A stretch of 22,821 bases of DNA from Phycisphaerales bacterium UBA2402 (lineage in GTDB: Bacteria; Planctomycetota; Phycisphaerae; Phycisphaerales; UBA1924): NCBI GenBank assembly GCA_002343715.1, contig DDSA01000094.1, positions 812-23,632 on the forward strand, written 5' to 3'. How positions within the stretch are numbered: the stretch's first letter is position 1; each line of letters starts with the position of its first letter. Both the position numbers and the translations under genes were made by a program. Below are positions 14,118-21,870 of the stretch, piece by piece. The notes under the pieces are model-generated. The model was not told where the DNA came from and made no database searches. It saw nothing but the letters and a program-made list of their open reading frames with translations.

Positions 14118-16166
14118 ATGAGCGATTCGTCGGCGAAGGTGAAGAACTGCGGAACCGGCCGGACGGTCTCGCTGCCGGTGGCGGGGCACGGGAAAGTGCG
14201 CAAGAGCCGCAACGGGCCGCGGCGCGCGCTGGTGCTGCTGGTGGTGAACCTGCTGATGATCGCGCACCTGATCCAGTGGCTGGTGCAGGGGATGACCCTC
14301 TCGCCGGTGGAACCCAGCGAATCGATGTACACGCTCGAACTCGGGCAGGTGAACGCGGGGTTCATTTTTTTCTGTGCGGCGATCCTGGCGACGTTCATCT
14401 TCGGTCGGTTCTTCTGCGGCTGGGGGTGCCACGTCGTGGCCCTGCAGGACTCCTGCACCTGGCTCATGGAAAAGTGCGGGGTGCGGCCCCGGCCCTTCCG
14501 GTCGCGGCTGCTCATGCTCGGCCCGCTGCTGCTGGCCCTGCTCATGTTCGTCTGGCCGACCTTCAAGAGGATGGTGCTGGTCCCAGTGCTGGACAAGACG
14601 GGGGTGGGGGTGCCCATCTGGATCGAACGGCCGCCGGAGTTCCCCGGTTTCACATCGCACCTGATGACGGAGGATTTCTGGGCGACGTTCCCGGCGTGGT
14701 ATATCGCGATTCCCTTTCTGTTGGTGTGCGGGTTCGCGACGGTGTACCTGCTCGGGTCCAAAGGATTCTGCACCTACGGGTGCCCGTACGGCGGGTTCTT
14801 CGCGCCGGTGGACAAAGTCGCGCTGGGTGGGATTGTGGTATCGGACGCCTGCGAGGGGTGCGGTCACTGCACGGCGGTGTGCACCTCCAATGTTCGTGTG
14901 CACCAGGAAGTGCGTGACTTCGGCCGGGTCGTCGATCCCGGGTGCATGAAGTGCCTCGACTGCGTGAGCGTCTGCCCGAACGGTGCGCTCTCGTTTTCGT
15001 TCGCTCGGCCCGCCGTCCTGACTCCTCGCCGCACTCCCGCGGCCATCGAAAGTCGGCGGCCCCGCTACGACCTGTCATGGACGCAGGAGGTCGTGTTCTT
15101 CATCGCCGGGATCGCGCTCTTCATCGGGTTCCGCGGGTTGTTCGATCAGGTGCCGCTGCTCATGGCGGCGGGGCTGGCGTCCATCGGGGTTTTCGGGCTT
15201 TTCAAGGTGTGGCAGTTGCTCGCCGAACCGAACTCACGCGTGCAGAGCCTGCAACTGAAGATCAAGGGGCGGTGGACGGTGTGGGGCTTGGTGTGCCTTG
15301 TGTTGACGACGGCGTACACGGCGCTGGGGGCGTGGGGCGGGTATGTCAAGTATCACCGTTGGCAGGGTGACTTGGCGGATATCCGGGTCAACGTGCCGAT
15401 GCGAGAGGTGTTCTCAAGGAACTACAAGCCCCGCGCTGAAATCGTGGAACAAGCCCGTGTGGCGCTGCACCACCTGCGCCTGGGCGGATCGATCCGTGAT
15501 GGAGGGCACGGATGGAAGCACCTGCCTAAGACCCTGGTGCGAATCGCGTGGCTGCACGCTGTATGCGGCGACCTGCCCGCGGCGGAGCGGGCCATGCGCG
15601 AGGCCGTGGAGCGCGGCGACCCGAACACTGAGATGGTCATCGGCCTTGCCCAGATGATGGAGTTGCAGGGCAAGCCCGCCGAAGAGGGCAAGGCCATGTT
15701 CGAGGCGGTTCTCGCCAGGAAACCGGAGTTGTACGATGTCCGGCTGACCCTGGGGATTATGCTCCTGCACGCCGGTCACGGCGATCTCGCGGCGGAGCAG
15801 GCCGAGGCGGTGCTGCGGGGCGGGAAGACCAAGCCGCGTCCGGCCCAGGTTCTTCGGGCCGCGGCCCTGCTCACGGATGCGGGAAAGCCGGGCGAGGCGC
15901 TCGCAGCGTTGGAACGGGCAATTCAAGCGGAACCTACGGAGCCGGAGCACCACTTTGGAAAAGGCCAGTTGCTCCTGGTGCATGGCGAGTTCGAGAAAGG
16001 TCTGGAAGCGATACGCGAGTCGATCCGGCTCGAACCCGACAATCCAATCCGTCTCCGCCGTTTGGCGGGTATCTACCGGGAATTGGGCCGTGCCGCGGAG
16101 GCCGAGCCGCTGGAGGCGAAAGCGGCTGAGATCGAGTCTCAGCGGCTTCCTGCACGGGGGCGATAA
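14118..16166 (+). CDS. Membrane polyferredoxin (NapH/CcoG-like) fused to a TPR domain
   Basis: 682 residues from the ATG at 14118. TM helices at about 36-58, 79-98, 131-147, 193-213, 324-340, 346-366 and 388-408. Membrane-edge cysteine motifs FFCGWGCHVVALQDSC (C100, C104) and FCTYGCPYG (C218, C222) are typical of NapH/NosR/CcoG-type proteins. Two [4Fe-4S] ferredoxin motifs follow: C245xxC248xxC251xxxC255, and C276xxC279xxC282xxxC286 then Pro. Residues about 430-675 are a soluble TPR-like region with repeated LGIMLLHAGHGDLAAEQ and LERAIQAEPTEPEHHFGKGQ helices. The ferredoxin part suggests electron transfer across or at the membrane; the partner is unknown and no reductase is nearby. The TPR tail may dock partner proteins. 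No Shine-Dalgarno. Confidence 0.83.
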   Translation: MSDSSAKVKNCGTGRTVSLPVAGHGKVRKSRNGPRRALVLLVVNLLMIAHLIQWLVQGMTLSPVEPSESMYTLELGQVNAGFIFFCAAILATFIFGRFFCGWGCHVVALQDSCTWLMEKCGVRPRPFRSRLLMLGPLLLALLMFVWPTFKRMVLVPVLDKTGVGVPIWIERPPEFPGFTSHLMTEDFWATFPAWYIAIPFLLVCGFATVYLLGSKGFCTYGCPYGGFFAPVDKVALGGIVVSDACEGCGHCTAVCTSNVRVHQEVRDFGRVVDPGCMKCLDCVSVCPNGALSFSFARPAVLTPRRTPAAIESRRPRYDLSWTQEVVFFIAGIALFIGFRGLFDQVPLLMAAGLASIGVFGLFKVWQLLAEPNSRVQSLQLKIKGRWTVWGLVCLVLTTAYTALGAWGGYVKYHRWQGDLADIRVNVPMREVFSRNYKPRAEIVEQARVALHHLRLGGSIRDGGHGWKHLPKTLVRIAWLHAVCGDLPAAERAMREAVERGDPNTEMVIGLAQMMELQGKPAEEGKAMFEAVLARKPELYDVRLTLGIMLLHAGHGDLAAEQAEAVLRGGKTKPRPAQVLRAAALLTDAGKPGEALAALERAIQAEPTEPEHHFGKGQLLLVHGEFEKGLEAIRESIRLEPDNPIRLRRLAGIYRELGRAAEAEPLEAKAAEIESQRLPARGR

Positions 16167-16192
16167 ACGAGTTGTAGTGACGGTCAGAGGTG

Positions 16193-16260
16193 AAACACTC
16201 CGCCCGCGGGCGGCGTATGTTTATGCTCTCGAAGCCCTTCTCGGGCGAGTGTTTTGTACG
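16193..16260 (+). promoter_or_regulatory. Long stem-loop ending in RAGTGTTTTGTRCG, copy 2
   Basis: AAACACTC (16193-16200) and GCCCG (16202-16206), with one bulged C, pair with CGGGC (16242-16246) and GAGTGTTT (16247-16254), giving 13 bp. The 35-nt apical part can fold further (e.g. GCGTA/TATGC around TGTT). The 3' end GAGTGTTTTGTACG (16247-16260) matches copy 1 at 12 of 14 positions. It begins 26 nt after the polyferredoxin stop and ends 91 nt before the next start. It may be a terminator for the former or a 5' UTR element of the latter. Confidence 0.45.
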
Positions 16261-16351
16261 TCCTAGATTCATCTGGTTGCATCGAGCGGCGGCGATCGGC
16301 GTGCGTGTGCGTGTCCGATGGCCACCCTCGGAACAAAGAGAGGCCCAACTC

Positions 16352-17746
16352 ATGCGCAAGAGCGAACGAAGCGTGCGGTCGATGTCGGCGGCGGTCGGTG
16401 TGATGTTGGCTTCGCTGGCCGGGGCGGCGGGACCGGACGTGATCGTGGGCGACCTGCCCGACTTCTCGTTCTGGGGCACGTACCAGGGGATCAGCGCTTT
16501 TTCGATCGGGACCACCTCCTGCAACATCGGCAACACGGTGCTGCGGTGGGTCGCCAGCACCAACCAGCACCCTGTGATCGGCCAGAACCTGTACCGCTAC
16601 AGCGTGGTGAACGGGGCAGGGCGCTACGAGCAGATCGGGCAGAGTTTCCTCAAGCATGGCTTCACGGCGCTCAACGGCACGGTCTGCGGCGCATGCTCTA
16701 CGCACGACGGAAACGGCTCAACGCTCGACCCCACGTGCTCCGATCCTTACTCCGCGAGTCTGAACGGGTCGCAATCTCGACTGGGTCCGAAGTCCCAGGT
16801 GAACGCGTTCACGGGGCATTACCCCTATCCCTTCACGGCCCAAACGCTGCCGAGCACGGATGCCACCGGACGCCAGATCGCGCGGCGGCTCCAGGTGCGG
16901 GCCAGTGAAGTGAACCCGACGCTCAACCCCGGGGCCATCTACTTCGCCGAAGGGCATTACATCGCCTCGGACGACGCCGCGGCGGGCAATGGGCTGAACA
17001 ACGCGGGGTACCGGCGCGTGCGCATCACCGGGACGGACGCTTCGTACACGATGAGCACGGTCAGCGGCTTCACGACCCAGCGCCAGAAGTCGGCCATCTA
17101 CGGATGGCAGAGCGTGGACCCGCTGGTGGTGGTGACCGAGGCCCCGGTCCCCGGCGAGGGCATGTTCTACGTCGCGTCCCGCGTGACGCCGATCGCGGGA
17201 GGCATGTACCACTACGAGTACGCGATCCAGAACTTCAACTCCGACCGATCGGGCGCTTCGTTCACGCTGAACCTGGATCCGATGGGCGATCCCTTCCTTA
17301 TCGAACTGACGAACATCGGGTTCCGTGATGTGGATTACCACAGCGGCGAGCCGTACAGCGGCACCGATTGGGCCACTTCTCGATCGGCGACCTCCTTCGG
17401 CTGGGCGACGGAAGCTCACTCGGTGAACGCCAACGCCAACGCGCTGCGTTGGAGCACGATGTACACCTTCCGCTTCGATTCCGACCGTGCCCCCGCGGCG
17501 GGGACGGGTTCCATCGGGCTTTTCAAGCCCGGTCAGGGTGATTCGATCACGTTCCCCGTGCCGGTCCCCTCTACCCCGCCGTGCATCGGCGACCATAACG
17601 AGGACGCCGCGTTGGACGGGTCGGACGTCGAGGCGTTCTTCGGCGACTGGGAGAACGGTCTGGACCGGGCCGACAAGGACCGCAGCGGCGGCGTGGATGG
17701 TTCGGATGTCGAGATGTTCTTCATTCGCTGGGCCGACGGCTGCTGA
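16352..17746 (+). CDS. Secreted protein of unknown fold with C-terminal dockerin
   Basis: 464 residues from the ATG at 16352, supported by GAGAGG 8 nt upstream; an earlier in-frame ATG at 16190 would place 54 non-signal residues in front. Residues 1-29 are a signal peptide (basic start, SAAVGVMLASLAG core, cleavage near GAA-G). The body (30-410) is rich in Ser, Thr, Gly and aromatic residues with strands such as YHYEYAIQNFNSD and MYTFRFDSDRAP. It has four cysteines clustered at about 110-130. I do not recognise the fold. Residues 411-464 are a two-loop dockerin-like module (DHNEDAALDGSD and DKDRSGGVDGSD) with Cys first and Gly-Cys last, 54 residues, as in the protein at 5356. A bidirectional terminator follows 64 nt after the stop. 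Confidence 0.75.
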   Translation: MRKSERSVRSMSAAVGVMLASLAGAAGPDVIVGDLPDFSFWGTYQGISAFSIGTTSCNIGNTVLRWVASTNQHPVIGQNLYRYSVVNGAGRYEQIGQSFLKHGFTALNGTVCGACSTHDGNGSTLDPTCSDPYSASLNGSQSRLGPKSQVNAFTGHYPYPFTAQTLPSTDATGRQIARRLQVRASEVNPTLNPGAIYFAEGHYIASDDAAAGNGLNNAGYRRVRITGTDASYTMSTVSGFTTQRQKSAIYGWQSVDPLVVVTEAPVPGEGMFYVASRVTPIAGGMYHYEYAIQNFNSDRSGASFTLNLDPMGDPFLIELTNIGFRDVDYHSGEPYSGTDWATSRSATSFGWATEAHSVNANANALRWSTMYTFRFDSDRAPAAGTGSIGLFKPGQGDSITFPVPVPSTPPCIGDHNEDAALDGSDVEAFFGDWENGLDRADKDRSGGVDGSDVEMFFIRWADGC

Positions 17747-17810
17747 GCCACGCGGCGACGAGCGCAGCCGTGGCATCCCTGGTCTTGGTTGCGGATGGAA
17801 GTACAAATGA

Positions 17811-17844
17811 AAAGAGCCGTGCGGGACAGCCCGCGCGGCTCTTT
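17811..17844. terminator. Bidirectional intrinsic terminator
   Basis: AAAGAGCCGTGCGGG (17811-17825), a 4-nt ACAG loop, and CCCGCGCGGCTCTTT (17830-17844): a 15-bp stem with one G-U pair. The A-rich 5' flank and T-rich 3' end make it work on both strands. It lies between two convergent genes, the dockerin protein ending at 17746 and the thioredoxin ending at 17877. It is the clearest terminator in the window. Confidence 0.9.
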
Positions 17845-17876
17845 GTGTTATCCGTCCCCGGCACGCCGGGGGTCGA

Positions 17877-18953
17877 TTACTTGCTGCCCTCGTACTCGGC
17901 GAGCACGTCCTCGAGCTCGGCCTTCATGTTCCCCTTGGCGAAACTGATGGCCTTCTTCTGAATCTCGATGGCCTTGCTCTTCTCGCCCTTGATGAACCAG
18001 CAGCGGGCGAGGGTGTCGAGGATCGCGGCGTCCTTCTCGCCCGAAAGCCTGTTGGCTTCCTGCGCGGCTTTGAGGGCGAACTCGATGTTCTTGTTCTTGA
18101 CGTCGCCCTGGGGATCGACGATGGTCCAGGCGAGTTCGTTGAGGCCCTCGGCGTCCTTGGCCTCGATGTGCTTGGCGAGGAGCTTCTCGCCTGTGATGTA
18201 GGCGCCGGCATCGCCCGCCATGAGCTGAGCGTTGTACTTGATCTTGGTGGAGAGATCGGAGAGCGTGGGGTACTTCTTCTCGAAGGCATCGATGGCGGCG
18301 ATGGCCTCGGAGGGGTCGCCTCGCATGGACCGGTACAGGCCCGAGAGATCCTTCTCGGCCTGCGAAATTTTCTCACCGCCGGTCTTGGCGTCCCACGTCC
18401 CGGCGATGGTCTCGGGCAGGACCATGTCGAGGAACATGGGGTGACCGATGTACGCGATCTTGCCCGCCTTGTCGACGACAAAGGAGCAGGGGATGCCGCT
18501 CTGCCTCGCGGCCTTCATGAAGGCGGTGCTGGTCGTGCGCTCCTTGTCCCACGCGACGGTGTAGCCCATCACATCGCCCTTGTCCTGCACCATCTTTTCG
18601 ACGGCCTTGAGCGAGTTGTTGGGGTCGCCGGTGGTGACGCCGATAATGGTGAGGCCCTGGTCCTTGTACTGCTTCTGGAGGTGGGTCAGGTGCGGCATCG
18701 AGGCGATGCACGGCCCGCACCAGGTCGCCCAGAACTCGACGACATAAACGCGTCCGGATTCAAAGCCCGTCACGGGTTCACCCTTTATCCATTTCTCAAT
18801 CGTGAGGGCAGGGGCGGGATCGCCGACCTTCAGCGTCGCTTCGCTCTTGGCCTCGGTCTTGGCCGGGGCCTTCGCCGGGGCGGCGGTGTCCTGCGCGACG
18901 GCGAGGCCGCACGAGGTGAGAAGCAGGGCAACAGCGAGTGACAGGCGTTTCAT
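17877..18953 (-). CDS. TlpA-like secreted thioredoxin with helical repeat tail
   Basis: 358 residues from the ATG at 18953, which has GGAG 9 nt upstream; a GTG 15 nt earlier is the alternative. Residues 1-21 are an export signal. LTSC (12-15) fits a lipobox, yet AVA-Q (18-21) fits signal peptidase I, so lipoprotein or soluble form is open. After an Ala/Lys/Pro linker the AhpC/TSA-type domain begins at VGDPAPAL, with active site WCGPC (78-82: Cys79, Cys82), GVTTGDPNN and the cis-proline GIPCSF (Pro155). Residues about 195-358 are alpha-helical and TPR-like (LNELAWTIVD, AILDTLARCWFIKGEKSKAIE). Likely a periplasmic thiol-disulfide oxidoreductase; redox direction and partner cannot be read from the sequence. 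Confidence 0.85.
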   Translation of the reverse strand: MKRLSLAVALLLTSCGLAVAQDTAAPAKAPAKTEAKSEATLKVGDPAPALTIEKWIKGEPVTGFESGRVYVVEFWATWCGPCIASMPHLTHLQKQYKDQGLTIIGVTTGDPNNSLKAVEKMVQDKGDVMGYTVAWDKERTTSTAFMKAARQSGIPCSFVVDKAGKIAYIGHPMFLDMVLPETIAGTWDAKTGGEKISQAEKDLSGLYRSMRGDPSEAIAAIDAFEKKYPTLSDLSTKIKYNAQLMAGDAGAYITGEKLLAKHIEAKDAEGLNELAWTIVDPQGDVKNKNIEFALKAAQEANRLSGEKDAAILDTLARCWFIKGEKSKAIEIQKKAISFAKGNMKAELEDVLAEYEGSK

Positions 18954-19095
18954 CGAGGGATTCTCCACACGTTCAACTTCATGGCGGGAGCGGCGTGGTC
19001 ACACGCGCTCAAAGCGGCCACCACAATACTGGAATGAACGGGTTTGTGTGCAGTATGGTAGGATGCGCCGTTCGGCTGTATCCGTCCTCATCAGA

Positions 19096-19122
19096 CGCCG
19101 GAACAGGTCTCATGTTCCGGTG
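19096..19122 (-). terminator. Possible hairpin terminator after the SMR exporter gene
   Basis: CCGGAAC (19098-19104) and GTTCCGG (19114-19120) form a perfect 7-bp stem, extended by one G-U and one C-G pair, with a 9-nt loop. It starts 25 nt beyond the exporter stop on the minus strand. No T-tract follows, so termination would be weak or Rho-assisted. Confidence 0.3.
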
Positions 19123-19147
19123 ACGTTGTCGTGTTCTGGTCGAGTTC

Positions 19148-19519
19148 TTACGGTCGGAATTCGACGGAACCCGCGGCGGGGTTCGGCGGTTTGGGTGCCG
19201 GGGCGGGCGCGATTCTGAGTCCGACAATGCCCAGTGCAATGGCCGCGATGCAGACCGATTGGAGGGGTGTCAGGCGCTCATGAAAGAGCCACACACCCGC
19301 GAACACGCTGCCGACAGCACCGATGCCGACCCACACGGTGTAGGAGATGCCCAGCGGCAGGGTCTGCATGGCCTTGGCCAGGAGAAGAAAACTCGCCCCC
19401 AGCGCGATGATGGTGAAGATGCTGGGCCAGAGCCGAGTAAACCCGTAGGTGTACTTCAGGCCCACGGCCCAGACCACTTCCAGCAAACCGGCGATCACGA
19501 GGAGTATCCAAGGGAGCAT
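19148..19519 (-). CDS. gdx: SMR-family exporter, Gdx/SugE (guanidinium exporter) type
   Basis: 123 residues, four TM helices (about 3-21, 32-50, 57-78, 84-102). Small multidrug resistance transporters work as dual-topology dimers driven by protons. The Gdx subtype is marked here by GLLEVVWAVGLKYTYGFTRL and YTVWVGIGAVG. Glu14, Trp17, Ser43, Tyr60 and Trp63 sit at the positions (offset by one) of the guanidinium-binding residues E13, W16, S42, Y59 and W62 described for the Clostridial Gdx. A Pro/Ala-rich C-terminal extension of about 18 residues is unusual. No guanidine riboswitch fold is visible in the 96 nt upstream. The region is instead shared with a divergent padR gene and its palindrome. 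The nearest Shine-Dalgarno-like AGGAG is 14 nt from the ATG. Confidence 0.85.
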   Translation of the reverse strand: MLPWILLVIAGLLEVVWAVGLKYTYGFTRLWPSIFTIIALGASFLLLAKAMQTLPLGISYTVWVGIGAVGSVFAGVWLFHERLTPLQSVCIAAIALGIVGLRIAPAPAPKPPNPAAGSVEFRP

Positions 19520-19609
19520 GGGCGGATTCTTCGCTCCTGAAGGAGGAGGAAAAGGGGTACAAGATGCCGTTTCCTACAACTGAAGTGCAACATCCAGTCA
19601 CTTGGCTCG

Positions 19610-19632
19610 TATACTATGTCACATACAGTATA
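19610..19632. promoter_or_regulatory. Palindrome with TATACT on both strands: probable PadR operator and back-to-back -10 boxes
   Basis: TATACT (19610-19615, plus) and AGTATA (19627-19632, which is TATACT on the minus strand) enclose ATGTCACAT, itself an inverted repeat. ATGT/ACAT half-sites are typical of PadR-family operators. The plus-strand TATACT is a good -10 for padR and the minus-strand one a good -10 for gdx. A regulator bound here would cover both. The -35 regions are not clear. Confidence 0.55.
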
Positions 19633-19669
19633 TCGACGACCTGGAACGAATCTTCATCCCGAGGTAGGA

Positions 19670-20026
19670 ATGCGAGTTGAACGAGAACTGATGCGTGGTG
19701 CCGGCCCGGTTGCGGTCTTGAAACTGCTCGAACGCGGCGAGATGTACGGCTACGAACTGGTGACCGCGCTGGCCGAGAAAACCAGTGGCGTGCTCGACAT
19801 GGGGCAGAGCACGCTCTATCCCATGCTCTACAACCTCGAAGCGCAGGGTCTGGTTCGCGCGACGTGGAAGGAGGGCGAAGGGGGTCGGGACCGCAAGTAC
19901 TACACCTTGACGCCCAAGGGCAAGGAACGGCTCGTCAAGGACACGGAACAACTCACCCATCTGACGGCGGCGCTGCGCAGTCTGGGAGTACTTTCGCCAT
20001 CGGCAGCGGCAGGGGGTGCCGCGTGA
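19670..20026 (+). CDS. PadR-family transcriptional regulator
   Basis: 118 residues from the ATG at 19670, with GAGG-T-AGG immediately upstream; the in-frame ATG at 19616 would lie inside the palindrome. It is a winged-helix protein: VAVLKLLERGEMYGYEL (15-31), recognition-helix region SGVLDMGQSTLYPMLYNLE (39-57), AQGLVRATW, and wing GGRDRKYYTLTPKG (71-84), with a C-terminal dimerisation helix to about 105. This is the short, PadR-s2-like form. The stop overlaps the next gene's start (GTGA, 20023-20026), so the two are translationally coupled. That is the classical layout of PadR with a HAAS-domain membrane protein. Likely autoregulated through the palindrome at 19610-19632, which may also control gdx. 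Confidence 0.88.
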   Translation: MRVERELMRGAGPVAVLKLLERGEMYGYELVTALAEKTSGVLDMGQSTLYPMLYNLEAQGLVRATWKEGEGGRDRKYYTLTPKGKERLVKDTEQLTHLTAALRSLGVLSPSAAAGGAA

Positions 20027-21870
20027 CCCATGTCTCCTCAACACAACCCCGCGCGAAAGTGGTGTGGCCCCGAACGATCAGGCCGTTGCTCGCGTCGATA
20101 CTGATCCCCGGCTGGAAGGCTCGTGCGGGACGGGCCGCGGTCGATTCGGCACTTGCCGACGTGGACATTCCCGACTCCGCCGCGGCGTTGGTCCGTCGAA
20201 CCGTTTCTGCGACCCGTCTCTGGCCCGGGGAGCAGGCGGACGTGGCCCGTGAACTGGCCGCGCACTTCGCGGACGGTGCATCGGGCGGCCGCGGTGAAGC
20301 GGACCTGATCTCTGCGTTCGGTGATGCGGATCGCGCGGCGGGGTTGATCCGTCGCGCCAAGAAGCGGGGCCGCCCACCGACCTACCGGGCGCTGAAGCGG
20401 CTGATGCAGGCGGCGGTCGTGTGTTTCCTTTTCAGCGCGGCGCTGTACGCGTATCTCGCGATCCGGTACTACGCGGTATCGCCCACCATCGCGAGAAACT
20501 ACACGAAGGAACTCAACGCGCCAACGCTTGCAGCGCCGGAGTCGGATCGGGCATGGCCGGTGTACCTCGATGCGGTCGAGGCGCTCGGGGCTGATCCGGG
20601 TTTCGTCCGGGCGGAGGGTGGCGCGTGGCCGATGGAACTCGGCGCCCCGAACTGGGAGGAAGGGCGCGCGTGGATTGACAGTCGTCAAAGGGCCGTCACA
20701 CTGATCCGAGAGGCCGCCGCCCGGCCCATCACCGGGTACATCTACAGCAACTCGCCCGACGAGGTGTACATGCGTCTCAAGGAACGCATCGCGGGGGCAA
20801 CGGATTGGATTGTGCTCGAACCTCAGGAGAACCCGATTCTCATGGGCGTGCTGCTCCCTCATCTGGGCGAGTTGCGCCGCCTTGCTCGAGTGCTCGCGTC
20901 TGATCTGGCGATCGCGGGGGTCGAGTCGGACTCGGAGAGAGCGGTGGCGAACATCCGGGCACTCCTGGGCATCGCGCGGCAGACCTACGCGGAACCGATG
21001 GTCATCAGCCGTCTGGTGGGTGTCGCCGTCGCCACTCTCGCGGCGGACCGAACGCTGCCCTTTCTACGGAGGGAAGGCTTCTTCTCGCGCGAGCAACTCC
21101 GCATCATCGCGCACGAGTTCGCCGGCTTCGCGGGCGGGCGGGTGTCGATGTATGCCGAGTCCGAACGCCTGATGTGGGAGGATGTGGCCCAACGGGTCTT
21201 CAGCGATGACGGCAAGGGGAATGGGCACATTGTCCACGCCGCGTTCCCGGTCATCGCGCGGGAGTTCGGGACCGCGGACCCTTCGATCAAGCCGATCGTG
21301 AAGGTCGTCATGCCTGCCGTTGCCGTCTGGAACGGCACGCGGAGAGAGTTCATGTCACGGGTGGAAGCGCTCGACGAAGCGCTGGCCCGGGATGATGCGC
21401 TCCCCGCGTGGTGTCACTCGCAGCGAACGAGCGGCAAAGCGTCTCGCGCCCTGTTCGATCGGTGCGATGCGCTGCTCTCGGTGTTCCGATCCCTTCAAGG
21501 CGGGGAGGAGGAGAACACCGCGCGATCCTTCTGGTCGCGTGATGTCTTCGAGGCCAAGCGAGCGGCGGTGCTGACCGCGTCCGCCCTCGAGGTCTACCGG
21601 CTCGACCGCGGGGCGTTCCCCGCCTCGCTCGCGGACCTGGTGCCCGACTTCATGCCCGCGCTTCCCCCGGACCCCTTCGACGGTCGGCCGATGCGCTACG
21701 CCGTGAGAGACGGGGTGCCGCTGCTCTGGTCGATCGGGACAGACGGCAAAGATGATGGCGGACGCCCCCAAAGCGACCCGAAACGAGATGCCTGGAGCCC
21801 CCCGGGGACAAAGACCGCCGCGGACGGTGATTGGATCCTGTACCCGTTCACGCCACCCATGCGTCAGTGA
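20023..21870 (+). CDS. HAAS-like membrane protein coupled to PadR, large extracytoplasmic region
   Basis: 615 residues from the GTG at 20023, which overlaps the padR stop by 4 nt and has AGGGGG about 8 nt upstream. Residues 66-117 (LWPGEQADVARELAAHFADG and on to ISAFGDADRAAGLIRRAKK) resemble the HAAS/DUF1700-type helical module often encoded next to PadR. A single TM helix follows at about 125-149. The remaining 460 residues are mostly helical, probably outside, starting SPTIARNYTKELNAP and containing SDRAWPVYLDAVEAL. The end (about 525-600: LEVYRLDRGAFPASLADLVP then PPDPFDGRPMRYAVRDG and SIGTDGKDDG) resembles the C-terminal fold of pseudopilin-type proteins common in planctomycetes. It could be a membrane sensor that signals to PadR; function unknown. 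Confidence 0.7.
   Translation: MTHVSSTQPRAKVVWPRTIRPLLASILIPGWKARAGRAAVDSALADVDIPDSAAALVRRTVSATRLWPGEQADVARELAAHFADGASGGRGEADLISAFGDADRAAGLIRRAKKRGRPPTYRALKRLMQAAVVCFLFSAALYAYLAIRYYAVSPTIARNYTKELNAPTLAAPESDRAWPVYLDAVEALGADPGFVRAEGGAWPMELGAPNWEEGRAWIDSRQRAVTLIREAAARPITGYIYSNSPDEVYMRLKERIAGATDWIVLEPQENPILMGVLLPHLGELRRLARVLASDLAIAGVESDSERAVANIRALLGIARQTYAEPMVISRLVGVAVATLAADRTLPFLRREGFFSREQLRIIAHEFAGFAGGRVSMYAESERLMWEDVAQRVFSDDGKGNGHIVHAAFPVIAREFGTADPSIKPIVKVVMPAVAVWNGTRREFMSRVEALDEALARDDALPAWCHSQRTSGKASRALFDRCDALLSVFRSLQGGEEENTARSFWSRDVFEAKRAAVLTASALEVYRLDRGAFPASLADLVPDFMPALPPDPFDGRPMRYAVRDGVPLLWSIGTDGKDDGGRPQSDPKRDAWSPPGTKTAADGDWILYPFTPPMRQ

Noticed and set aside
16718..17806. 362-codon minus-strand open frame opposite the second dockerin protein
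   Set aside because: The plus-strand frame has a Shine-Dalgarno, a signal peptide and a dockerin; the antisense frame has no recognisable feature and runs towards the terminator region.
19520..19609. Guanidine riboswitch upstream of gdx
   Set aside because: I looked for the ykkC-I fold and for the paired ACGR loops of guanidine-II and found neither. Only a short unstructured leader is evident.
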